From contig CM023539.1 of NCBI GenBank assembly GCA_013350335.1, positions 12,152,302 to 12,216,301 of the forward strand: a DNA stretch of 64,000 bases, read 5' to 3'. A program made the translations under genes and the position numbers. Below, one piece after another: positions 46,700-56,473 of the stretch; positions within the stretch are counted from its first letter, which is position 1, and each line of letters starts with the position of its first letter. This DNA comes from Chimonanthus salicifolius. Taxonomy: Eukaryota; Streptophyta; Magnoliopsida; Laurales; Calycanthaceae. Below the pieces are notes generated by a model. It was not told the origin of the DNA, did not search any database, and saw only the letters and a program-made list of their open reading frames with translations.

Positions 46700-47947
46700 C
46701 AGAAATTACTCATTTCCCTTCAACATTTTGCAACTTTCCATCTCCAAGTTTGACTTGAGAAAATACTTTCTCATCCAAGCTCACAAAACAATTTATATTT
46801 CCAGTCATATGGTTACTACAACCACTATCCAAGTACCAAATGTCATGAGATTCTTGTTGTGAATTGTAACAAGAATAAAATAGTTGATCTGGAGAATCAT
46901 TTTTCTCTGTGTAATGTGCATCATTCTTTTGTCGGAACCAACAATCTTTTTCCATGTGATTGAATATCTTGTATCTAGTGCATCTGAATTTGCAATTCTC
47001 ACTTGCATGGTCAACTTTTTGCAAACATTCCATTGGAGATTGAGAGTAGAATTTCTTTCATACCTTTGGTTATTAAAACCATTTCCTCTTCCACGTCCAC
47101 GGTTAGAGCTTCCTTCACGTCTGAAATTTTTCTTTCCTCGAAATGAGCCCCTACTTTGAGTTTCTCTTCCGAACTCTTCATCTTTTCTGTCCTTCACTTG
47201 CATCTTTGATTGAAATGCTTGCTCAACTGGTTATTCTGCAAATCTGCTCATTCTTTTTTCATGTGCTTCAAGAGAAGCCATTAGTTCATACAATGATAGT
47301 TGAGAAAAATCTTTGGATTCTTCGATAGTGGCAACATGTTCAAATTTCACCGGCAAGTTTCTCAAAACTTTTTCAACAATTTTTTTGTCTTCAATAGTAT
47401 CTCTAAAGCTTCTAATTTGATTTATAATGCCGGAAACTCTTGAGAAAAAAACTTGAATTGATTCACTTTCTTTCATGAGCAAATTGCCAAATTCTCTCCA
47501 TAAAGTTTGGAGTTTTATGGAGATGATTTTCTTTGAACCTTGAAATTCATTCTTCAAAATTTCTGAGGGATCTTTTGACTTTTTGGAGGTTAAAATTCTT
47601 GGAAAAATAGATTTGCTTACCCCTTGTTGGACGATGAGAAGTGCCTTAGCATATCTCCTTTTGTTTTCCTTATATTCCTTTTGCTTTGCTTGAAACCATG
47701 TCGAACTAGTCGTCGGTAATTCCGGTGGTTCATCATAGCGATCTTCAACTAGCTCCCAAAGATCTTGAAAGATGAAAAGAGTCTTCATTTGTAGGCTCCA
47801 AAAATCATAACTTTCTCCATCAAAGATTGGAACTAGATTTTGTGCACAGTTGAAAGTACTTGTACTTTGATTGTTGGCCATGGGATAGAGATAAATGGGC
47901 AAGGCTCTGATACCAAATTTGTTGGCGCAGCAGAATGTAATGAGCAC
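46700..47947 (-). pseudogene. Copia gag and protease
   Basis: Gag: VPIFDGESYDFWSLQMKTLF, WELVEDRYDEPPE and a helical region to SLEAHEKRMSRF; then, after a stop, an Arg/Gly/Asn-rich RNA-binding stretch (RGRGRGNGFNNQRY). Next is a knuckle-like C..C..H....C segment (CKFRCTRYKIFNHMEKDCWF) and the protease DIWYLDSGCSNHMTGN, where DSG is the catalytic triplet. One stop separates gag and the rest. Confidence 0.9.
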
Positions 47948-48261
47948 AATTCAATGTCTATGAAGAATAATTCTTGTAAATTGCTCAGATAGAAGAGATA
48001 TACTCGAGAATGAGTAAATTTTTCTTTGTAATTTCTAAATGAAAATTTTATTACAAACACCTTATAGGCTTCTAGCCATTAACTCAACTCAATAACTTTT
48101 CTCTAGAAATGAACCAACACTACAACTATCTACGCAACACTTTCATTAACCTAGGTACACCATCCAATGAGACTTTTCACTCCCCAAGGTACATACTTCT
48201 AGGAGTCACTTAGAAAACATCAAGGTACCTCCTAAGAAATACAAATTAATTAACTTCTAAT

Positions 48262-48867
48262 ACTTTCAATATCTTCCACTACCAAATCGCTCCTATTCGC
48301 TCCTGTCACTACTCCTTCAATCCGATCAAGTGTTGTTCAGACCGTCGATCGATCTTCTGATTGATCCTTCCAATGGGCTGAACCTTAGCATATGCTCACA
48401 GACGCCATTGTCGTTTCTGTCTGTTCGCAGGACCCTGTCACTCTTCATCACCTACAACAAGTGTGCTGTAAAACTGTATTCTCCACCCAACACTAAGGAC
48501 CTCGTCTTCTATATCAATTCTCCCTGCCACTTTCTTCATTAATTATTACTGTTTCCTAGCCTCTATATCTTCCCAATGGTTTCCTCTAGCTTCTGTCCTT
48601 CATAACGGTGACCTCCTCTATAGCATTAGAGTTTTCCAATGATCACCTCCTCCGTGAAAGCAAGTGAGGGTTCCCAAGAGGAACATGAGAAGTTGTGGTT
48701 TCCGTTCTTCAACATAACCTTGTTTATGCTCTCACATAGAAAATGCCTTCGCAGTTTGAGTTGCTGCTTCCTTGTCCTCATCCTCAATTACCATTATCGA
48801 GCCATGATCTTTCATTTATAATTTTAGAGGATTTCACTTTCATGATCATGAAAAGGAGATCAGAGGG
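48262..48867. other. Continuation of the interrupted copia LTR, then unassigned
   Basis: The first 40 bp repeat the TTTCAATATCTTCCACTACC word of the interrupted LTR. The rest contains open frames (48330-48542, 48639-48821) without recognisable similarity. It may be LTR or leader of the outer element. Confidence 0.45.
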
Positions 48868-49064
48868 GTTGGTCTGATGATCAAGAAGCTCCCCTCATGA
48901 AGAGGTCTTGAGTTCGATTCACGCTGAAATCCCTCTGAGCTACTCCCCATAGGTTACTCCTCATCGACTTACCATTGTGTGTGGATTGAGAGGTTTACAC
49001 ACGCTCGTGAGATTAGTCTCACCTCCAATATAGGGTGGAGATACCCATATTACAAAAAGTGGAA
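48868..49064 (+). mobile_element. SINE, Au-like family
   Basis: It has an A-box-like GGTTGGTCTGATGATCAAG and a B-box-like GAGTTCGATTC, as in a tRNA-derived head. The body contains GTGTGTG.ATTGAGAGGTTTACAC and CTCGTGAGATTAGTCTCAC. The same order of words is seen at 54488-54680. The CGTGAGATTAGT word resembles plant Au SINEs (from memory). No clear target duplication was found. Confidence 0.75.
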
Positions 49065-50491
49065 TACCATATGAAATACTAATTTTTCAAATTTAAGTTC
49101 CAACAAATGTGAGGATTTCTAGGCAGCTTAGTAAACCATAAAGGAGAGGATTTTTGTCCCATTGTAAGTCTGAGAGTCTAAAAGAACAAATGAAATTACA
49201 AGCGAGATATTGTATCTTTAGGATTAGATTTTATGATGATTACAGAAATTCTTAGACTTAACAGAAAGTCGAAAAAATGGGTTTTCTTCTCATCCATTTC
49301 ATTGTTTAAACAAACAATTTATTAAAAAATTTAATACTTTGTATTGTTCGTTTGTGCCTCAAATGAGTAACAAATGTAGCGAAATTCCTCAGTCGATGAT
49401 CATTTACAGTACTTCCTCAAGACAGTACAAACATTCTTTTGCTACTTTGACATTTGCTTAATTGCTTTTATAATGAAATTTCAAGTGCATGATAGATAAA
49501 ATAGGCCTATCTTAATTTTCAATGTCCATGTTGGTTTGCAATATTCAAGTACAAACATGAATGCCGAAAATAGACACTCAAATTCATAAAAATCAGAAAC
49601 AAAATCAGGAGAATATTTGTCCGAATTGGGTTGTCCCAGACCTTTCCAAAGTAATCTATATATCAACCTCTATGCTTGTGTCCCTCCTTAAGAACCTTTC
49701 ATGGGCTTGGTTGCTTCTTCAAAGGGTCCTAAACCCTATCCAGCGGTGCATGCCTCTCCAATGCAAAACACTATGAATGAAAAGCCGCATTTGCAACATG
49801 ATATCCCTAAAAAATATATAATTATTTATTTTATTTTGATTTCTTTTGAAAATATCCAACACTGTCAAAATAGATGGTGGATGATCTTTGAACTGAATGT
49901 GAAAAGCCAATTTAGATGGTGAACAGGGTGGGTTTACTTCTGGATTGAGGTTTTGCATACTTCACAATAGACTAATATCTGATCTATTGAATGAGAAGAT
50001 TGTTTGGTTCTGTTTCACTGTGTTTCTTTCTTCAGATATCTTAGTTACATCACCAGACATATTCAGCATTGTGAAACATAATTCAGACCATCAAATTTCT
50101 ACATTAACGATTATTCATCTTCAGAGAAGAAAATGATACTCATTACAAGAAGAGTAATAAAAATTTGAAAAGAAATATATGCCATATTGAGAGATTCTAA
50201 GACTAGAAAAAAAAAATGAATGTAATGTGAAGATAAAGGCCTACAGTTGATATTAATGATAATTACCCTAACAGAGTTTGGTTCACCGATTAGAAGACGG
50301 CAGCAGCCACATCAAACATTCTGTGAATGAAGAACTCAGATCCTAAAACGGGTGCTTAAAAATGAAATTACTACCAAAGCAGAACAAGCCAACCCTGATT
50401 GACATATTCTTTGATTGAGGTAGGTTTTGGTCCTGTAACTATTTCAATCTCTAATTGGGTCCCTGTCAGAGTGACAGCATGTTCTAATACT
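49065..50491. other. DNA downstream of the GRAS gene
   Basis: No gene is recognised. Short frames are not protein-like. The part nearest 50491 is presumably the former 3' UTR of the GRAS gene. Confidence 0.45.
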
Positions 50492-50528
50492 TCAATTGGA
50501 GGCAGCAGGGTGAACTTGCCATGCAGAT

Positions 50529-50536
50529 GCTAACAT
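50529..50536. repeat. hAT target-site duplication, left copy
   Basis: GCTAACAT here equals GCTAACAT at 52025-52032, an exact 8-bp duplication, the size made by hAT transposases. Confidence 0.95.
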
Positions 50537-50672
50537 CAGGGCCGGCCCTGGCTATAGGCGAAATAGGCGGTCGCCTAGGGCCCCCAAATAAGTAGGGCCC
50601 CCAAGTCCATTAGCTCCTTTACTATATGTTAAATAGTTAATCATGTAAAATTAAAGCATAAATTCATTTTTG

Positions 50673-51208
50673 TCCAGCCGGTTGGAGTTATCCCTTTACA
50701 AATTGCAGACTCGGGATCAAATCTGGGCTATGTTAATAATAATAGTTTTTTTATTTTTATTAAATTATTTAATAATAATAATGAAAAATAACAATAATTT
50801 GAATTAATACTACTTAAAATTATTTAACTATTTTTAACTATTTCAAATTTAAAACACTCAAAATTGAAAATTTATATATTGATAATTTTTCTACTCAATT
50901 TAAAGCGTAGGTTTCTTAAAAAATTAAAATAATGATAGTAATCCAGCCGGTTGGAGTTGTCCCTTTACAAATTCCAGACCCGGGATCAAATCCGGGCTAT
51001 GTTAATAATAATAGTTTTTTTATTTTATTAAATTATTTAATAATAATAATGAAAAATAACAAAAATTTGAATTAATACTACTTAAAATTATTTGACTATT
51101 TTTAACTATTTCAAATTTAAAACATCCAAAATTGAAAATTTATATATTGATAATTTTTCTACTCAATTTAAAGCGTAGGTTTCTTAAAAAATTAAAATAA
51201 TGATAGTA
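50673..51208 (+). repeat. Tandem 269-bp duplication inside the hAT element
   Basis: Two nearly identical units start TCCAGCCGGTTGGAGT (50673, 50942) and contain GGGATCAAATC(T/C)GGGCTATG. The B-box-like GGGATCAAATC and the TCCAGCCGGTTGGA head suggest that the unit includes a tRNA-like/SINE-like insert. Identity is above about 95%. Confidence 0.85.
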
Positions 51209-51256
51209 ACAATCATAATAATTATTATTATTATAATCCACACTTTATTGAGTTTA

Positions 51257-51285
51257 ATAATAATAATAATAATAATAAAATAATT
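51257..51285 (+). repeat. AAT microsatellite
   Basis: A run of AAT/TAA triplets lies within the hAT element. Confidence 0.85.
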
Positions 51286-51539
51286 TTAATTAATAAAGAA
51301 TCTTTTAAAATATATCTATCATCTAAATAGAGAGAAAGAGAAATCTATATTGAGTTGATAATTTTGAATTAAAAATAATTTAAAGCTTTTAAAATTTGAA
51401 GAGATGAAAAAACATAGCTTTATTCATTTGATAAATGTAGATTTTATTAGAAGTAATATACAAGTATAAATTATTATAATTAAGATAATTTTTAATTTTT
51501 TAAAAAATACAGAAAAATTGAAAAATTAAAATAATAATA

Positions 51540-51795
51540 ATATCTTCTTTTCAAATGAGAATTTGCATTAGTATCATACTCGAATACGATAAAAGATGCA
51601 GTACCAAAAGAATGAATTGCCAAATTATATAAAAAAGAATTAATTGTTATTTTCCAAATACAGGAATTGCATATAGAATAATGTTGATTATACCAGTTAC
51701 AGTTATTTATGTAGAAATAAGTTTTTCAAAGTTAAAACTGATAAAATCTTATCTTCGGTTTACAATTTCATAATAAAGATTGAATGGATTAGTTT
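51540..51795 (+). pseudogene. hAT transposase C-terminal (dimerisation) remnant
   Basis: The + strand reads YFPNTGIAYRIMLIIPVTVI, then EISFSKLKLIKSYLR and RLNGL. These words correspond to the hAT dimerisation domain of plant zinc-finger (TTF/MYM-type) hAT proteins (usually IPVTVASAERSFSKLKLIK). The conserved ASAERSF is YVEISF here. Stops follow and the N-terminal catalytic parts are gone. Confidence 0.85.
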
Positions 51796-52999
51796 TCTAT
51801 TGAAAAATAAATGTTAAAAAAACTTGAATATAGTAATTTAATTAGTAATTTTGAATATCAAAATAAGAATAAATTTTAAATAATACTTTGTTATAAATTT
51901 TTATGATATTTTATTAGTTTCACACATTGTAAAAAAAAATTATATGATTTTATTTTTTGTAAGTATATAAAGGCCCCATCTTAAAAACTCGCCTAGGGCC
52001 CCTCAAATCTCAGGACCGGCCTTGGCTAACATTATGGGTCTTCCTTTCCACCCAAGGAGGCATCCTTTCTCACTGGCAAGAGTATAGCCATCACAGCCAT
52101 ACACAGACAACATCATTCTTGCTTGGCTCATCGACTTCAAAGCAACTGATTGAAAGCCCGCTCGACCCAACTGCCTTCGCCATTGATCTGCTCTTTCATG
52201 CCTCTCGACTCTATCAGAGCCTTCATACGCAACAATGTTGCAGATTTCCTCTGCAAAATGGGATCTCTCTATTTTCAGTCTTTGAGGGCTAGGGAGTGGT
52301 TTGGTAGAGGAGGTGGAAGCCTTCCATCTTCTCTTCCCTTGTGATCGACGGTACATCTACACCAACGGTCGGCAGTGGCCCATTTGCACCCACATTGTGC
52401 AAAAGGGAGAGCCTAGACTTCAATCCCATTGCAAAGCAAAAGGACACCCTCTGCAATGAATCGCCCCATGTATTAGCCGAGGCCCATACTTGGTTAAGCA
52501 ATGAACCAGCCAGTTGGGTGTCTCGGCACCCAACTGCCTCTGCACAAGCCAACAACAAGTGCACCAAGTGAAGTCCCTGGTCCACTCCTTGTGTCCCTCC
52601 CTCAATACTTGACATGATTCTTGATACCATGCCTGACTCTTCGGTTGGGATTCCGAGCTCCAATTCTTCTCCATCAGTCATACATACCTCTCCATATGTG
52701 AAGTTCGGCATAAAAAATGCATCGAACTCATCTGGGGTTTGATGGATTTGGGTGGATGCAACTCCATCTTCACCATACAAATCAACGTTGATGAAGCTGT
52801 CAACGAATTCGTCTTGTTCTGAGGCCCTTAAGCAAGGAGAGCTACAAGAATCCCATGGTGACCACATTCCAGTGCTGTTCAGCGAGTCCTCCCAGAATTC
52901 TTGCTGCTCCTCTTCTTCTAGACGCGCCGGGCAATACTGCCGAATGGCCATGTTATTGTTAAAGCTCTCTTGCAGTGGAAGTGATAGAGGACCATTCAT

Positions 53000-54285
53000 G
53001 GCTTCTCCTCCTCTGATGCTTCCACACAAGTGACTTGGGTAGAATGGCTAATATATATTTATTCCTCTACAAGGACTGGATGATCCATGCATGCTGGAGT
53101 GGGAAAGGGACTGAGCATATGCTCTGTATTTTTTTCTAACCCAAGAACATACTGAGGCATTTGTTTTCAAGTGTAAAGGACACACATTTCATTTGTATAT
53201 TAGACGTTTCTTTCTCCTCCAGAAAAAGAGACACAATTCTTCTTCTCTTTATGTTATATTACAAAGCTCTAAATAAAATATCGTCCTTGAGATATACAAA
53301 ACCTAACATTTTTTTCATGTTTAAAAGTGTCTCCATTTGCTTGCATTAGATCAAGAATGGATGATGATGAGGGCCATAGAACCCCATCAAGGAGATAAAA
53401 TAATGATAATGATAAAAGATGAAAATGATGAAGGGCAAGACTAGTTGATCAACATGGCCATAGATGTAGGGATGACAGAAATGCACATGTTATGTTAGAT
53501 CAGTGGGTTAATTTTAAAAGATAAAATTAGAAATGAACACATGAAGGATAATTAAAAAATAATTCGATTAAAAGAAAAATCAAAAGAAACTCGTTTGAAG
53601 TGGTTTGAGCATATTAATAAAAAACTAAAGACAATCCTAGTATGTAGAATTAAGAAGCGACAGAGTCAGAGTTTCAAGGAGGGAATGGACCACAAAAAAT
53701 ATGTAGGGAAGAGATAAAGGAAGAGATAATAAATAGTTGAGTGACTGGATGCATGGTTTATAATAGGGTAAACAAACATGGTCTAAGTAGAAAAGTAAAA
53801 CCTGAAAAGTCAACTACAAAATGAAATTTTGACTTGGATAATTCATTTAATTTTTGTTTTCTGATACAGATTCATGCATGTCATTGTGATTAATAAATAA
53901 AATTTGAAATTGAATTGTATCTAAGTATCGAGTGAGACCTCTAACCATTTACCTGATTGAATATTGTTAAGTTTCGTGACTAGATCCATGGATGCAATCT
54001 TAAATTGGATTTGAATCCGTAGTAGTATCTGTCTGAATATCTATGACATAGTTGGATCCAACCTATGTACAACTTTGAGCTTCCAAGTTCTCTTGTGGAA
54101 TCTACAACCATCCATCTGATAACACCTCATTATAACGCATTGGATAGTTTAGCAATCTCCCATTTAAAAAGATAGGAAATAAAAACAGACTTGACAGGTA
54201 TTGAAGGAAACAGAAAATATCAGAGCTTAGAGGAAAAAGATAAAAAGGTCATAGTTTTTTTACAATGTAGAACCGATAAATAATA
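53000..54285. other. Upstream DNA of the GRAS gene
   Basis: The former promoter and 5' region. A TATATATTTAT word (53050-53060) lies about 50 bp above the start codon. No other gene was found in the AT-rich rest. Confidence 0.4.
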
Positions 54286-54475
54286 CTCCCTCTGTCCTAA
54301 ATTAGTTGTCTTATATGGATTTTGGAATTGTCCCAAAATAATTGTCTCATTTATATTGAAGTAGTATAAAGTGTGTTGAAAGTTAATGAGATCACATGAA
54401 GTACTAGCCTTATATAGAGAGTTCCTTAAAAACACAAATATTTCAAATGAGACAACTAAAATGGGACGGAGGGAT
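54286..54475. mobile_element. Stowaway-type MITE
   Basis: The 190-bp element begins CTCCCTCTGTCC and ends GGGACGGAGGGA, i.e. the classical CTCCCTCCGTCCC inverted terminal repeat of Tc1/mariner Stowaway MITEs. It lies between TA dinucleotides. It carries internal words GTTGTCTTAT and ATTGTCTCATTT, typical of the family. Non-coding. Confidence 0.93.
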
Positions 54476-54487
54476 TATATATATTAA

Positions 54488-54680
54488 CTTGGAAGGGTTG
54501 GTCCGACAGTCAATACGCTCACCTTATGAAGTAAAATCTTGAATTTGATTCACGTTCAACCCTTCAAGGTCATTTCCGATGGGATTACTCCCTATCACTA
54601 AACCAGTGTGTGTGAATTGGAAGGTTTACACATTCTCGTGAGATTAGTTGAATCTTCTACCAAACTAACTCGATACATGT
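54488..54680 (+). mobile_element. SINE, same Au-like family as 48868
   Basis: It contains GGAAGGGTTGGTCCGACAG, GAATTTGATTCACG (B-box-like), GTGTGTGTGAATTGGAAGG and TTTACACATTCTCGTGAGAT, in the order of the copy at 48868. No exact target duplication was recognised. Confidence 0.75.
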
Positions 54681-56076
54681 TTGCAGTTCGTTCAAGCATT
54701 AATGGTATCAATGACAATAAAAAAAAATTATAATAAAAGTTTATAAAAGAAATACAGATAAATAAAAAAGCGTCAATGATGGTGATCAAAGAATAACTAG
54801 AGTTTAGAAAAAAAAAAATTTCAATATTTCAATGTGGTTTTGTCCAGCATACTGGATGAAAATTGTCAAAGTTCGAATGCAAAATACAGGACACCTTAAA
54901 TTACAATTTTACAAGTAATTCTGCAGGCTAATGAAGTTAGTAATTCTCTGAAGAGTGATGATGATGATGTGGGTAGTTTTTCTTTTCTTTTGTATGGGTT
55001 TGGTGTTGTAAGATTCTTAAAGAGATTGATTGTGGAGGGAAGGCAAATGAAAGAGACATGGGTGGCGACAACTCCATGGTTGATTTAAAACTAATGAGAA
55101 GTTTACAATGTGCCGACGCTAGTGACCATTTTAGGCCGGTCTGACTTAAGGTTTCAGTCTCCATGGGTGGGGATTGTGATTTATGGTGGCATAGTGTGGT
55201 CCATTTTGGTTTTGGCCTTTTGCCTTTGTCATTCTCTTCTTCTCCTCGGTCGGCGAACAAGAAATGAGACACAAGCTGGCGAGAGAGCTAGAGCTGGTGA
55301 TGTGAGGTTACCATACATGATTCCCTCAAAACAAAAGTTAAGAATTAGTAAGACAAAATTCTATCTTACATTCCATCACTTTTTTCAATCTCCCTCTTCA
55401 TAAGATCAATGAGTGTTGGAATATGGGTCATCAATAAAAAGCTGTATTAATCGAACGATGACTATTAATTTCAAATATATAGAAGTTGTTAATTTTTTTA
55501 TACTAGTCAATTTATAGTATAAGTTGTTGAGAGGAAACACCTTTTTTACCATACATAAATAATAATGTCAAAAAAAAAAAGAGAAAAAAGCCAACACGGG
55601 ACATCAAGCTACAAAACTGAGATTTACGTACTTCCCTTTCGGTACGTCCACGGGTTCAAATACCGGTACACTATGCTCAAAGACAAGAAGCCGAATGAGA
55701 GACGATTCTTACTCTCGTTACCGTTTTGGCTGCAATCTCTCTCACTGAAAACAATATTATATATGTCCTGAATAGGGTTTACAAAGGTCAAAAGTGAGAA
55801 TTACAAAATTACCCTCCAATAAAATTTTGGCTCTAGGGATCCTCTCCGTATCCTTGGACAAGGGGGCAGTGCCTCCCTTGACCCCCCGCGAGCTCAGCGC
55901 AGAGCTCGACCCACTACCGGATCGACAGTACATCTTTGATGATCAGACTCCATACAGCCTAACACATGTAGAAAGTGATAATTTGTAAAACTATAGATTG
56001 TATATTGCTATAAAATTAGAAAATTTCAAAAGTTTGAATAGAGGTATATATAGGAAATGCTATAGATATGAATACG
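54681..56076. other. Unassigned DNA
   Basis: No gene was found. A conspicuous GC-rich stretch lies at 55840-55930 (GGGGGCAGTGCCTCCC and CCCCGCGAGCTCAGCG) in otherwise AT-rich DNA; its origin is unclear, possibly a retroelement LTR or leader. Confidence 0.45.
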
Positions 56077-56418
56077 TAGGGGTGAAACTCAGGTTGGGTT
56101 TTGACCTGAGCCGCATGAACTGACCCGAGAAATGATGGGGGTCAGGTCATGTGAGTTGGGTCAGCGGGTTGGGTCTGGTTGAGAAGACTAAAACCCATAA
56201 ATTCAGGTCAGGTTGGGTTGAGGAATTTTCAAGTTAACCCGACCCGGCTCATCCCAATTAAAATTAGACTAAAATGGGTTCAGAATGCAGGTCGGGTCAG
56301 AATTCTACTTGAGTCGGGTTAGAATTCAGATCGGGTCGAGTCGAGAATTTTAAATCAATAGCTTGAGTCGGGTCATATTGGGTTTTAAAAAGCCCAACCA
56401 GACCTGATTTCATCCCTA
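56077..56418. mobile_element. Ds-like (hAT) MITE
   Basis: The ends are TAGGGGTGAAACTCAGG at the left and, on the reverse strand, TAGGGATGAAATCAGG at the right. These match the Ac/Ds-type TAGGGATGAAA terminal repeat. Flanks TGAATACG and CGAATAGA agree at five of eight positions, a decayed 8-bp duplication. The inside is made of GGGTTGGGT/CGGGTCAGGT words and is non-coding. Confidence 0.85.
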
Positions 56419-56460
56419 CGAATAGAGATTGTTTTGCAATGATATGCCATGATGCGGAAT

Positions 56461-56473
56461 AAGTGACATACAC
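56461..56473. repeat. LINE target-site duplication, left copy
   Basis: AAGTGACATACAC is repeated exactly at 58252-58264, after the A-tail of the LINE. Confidence 0.95.

Larger units (their letters stand above)
43507..48261 (-). mobile_element. Ty1-copia element, - strand, nearly full length
   Basis: The LTRs are 43507-43860 and 47920-48261 (about 354 and 342 bp), highly similar to each other. On the - strand, the 5' LTR ends GCGCCAACA and is followed by the primer-binding site TTGGTATCAGAGCC. The polypurine tract AATTAAGAGGGGTA precedes the 3' LTR. Gag, protease, integrase, reverse transcriptase and RNase H follow in copia order. Several stops and frameshifts inactivate it. It lies within another copia LTR. 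The expected 5-bp target duplication is not visible; instead the flanks share an imperfect 30-bp word. Confidence 0.92.
50537..52024 (+). mobile_element. hAT transposon, 1.49 kb, degenerate
   Basis: The ends are imperfect inverted repeats: CAGGGCCGGCCCTGG at the left and, on the - strand, CAAGGCCGGTCCTGAG at the right. Further inside, a GGCG..CGCCTAGGGCCCC pair is inverted too (50561-50589 and 51988-52004). It is bounded by the exact 8-bp GCTAACAT. The inside is AT-rich; only the end of a transposase is recognisable (51540-51790). A tandem 269-bp duplication lies at 50673-51208. It cannot move by itself. A stray end of a similar element is at 61935. Confidence 0.95.
50492..52999 (-). pseudogene. 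GRAS-family transcription factor, deleted and hAT-split
   Basis: The start ATG at 52999 is the first in frame after an upstream stop. About 236 codons give an acidic N-terminus (PWDSCSSPCLRASEQDEFVD..) and the first leucine heptad region, GLHLVHLLLACAEAVGCRD..WGDSLQRVSFCFAMGLKSRL, up to FHLLYQTTP, then TAG (52289). Directly after, in another frame, is the GRAS C-terminus: IERSHFAEEICNIVAYEG, VERHERADQWRRQLGRAGF, SQARMMLSVYGCDGYTLASE, GWKGRPIMLA. So the VHIID, second leucine and PFYRE parts (roughly 200 residues) are deleted with a frameshift. A hAT element then interrupts the last codons. Skipping it and one target copy, the - strand reads MLASAWQVHPAASN and stop (TGA at 50492), so the SAW motif lay there. 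GRAS proteins are nuclear regulators, and some clades act in symbiosis or gibberellin signalling. The clade is not determined. Confidence 0.93.

Noticed and set aside
51540..51790. Functional domesticated hAT transposase
   Set aside because: Only the C-terminal dimerisation words remain, with stops and substitutions. The rest of the element is AT-rich non-coding.
53027..53029. TTG as start of the GRAS frame
   Set aside because: Plants start at ATG. The first in-frame ATG is at 52999 and an in-frame TAG lies just upstream.
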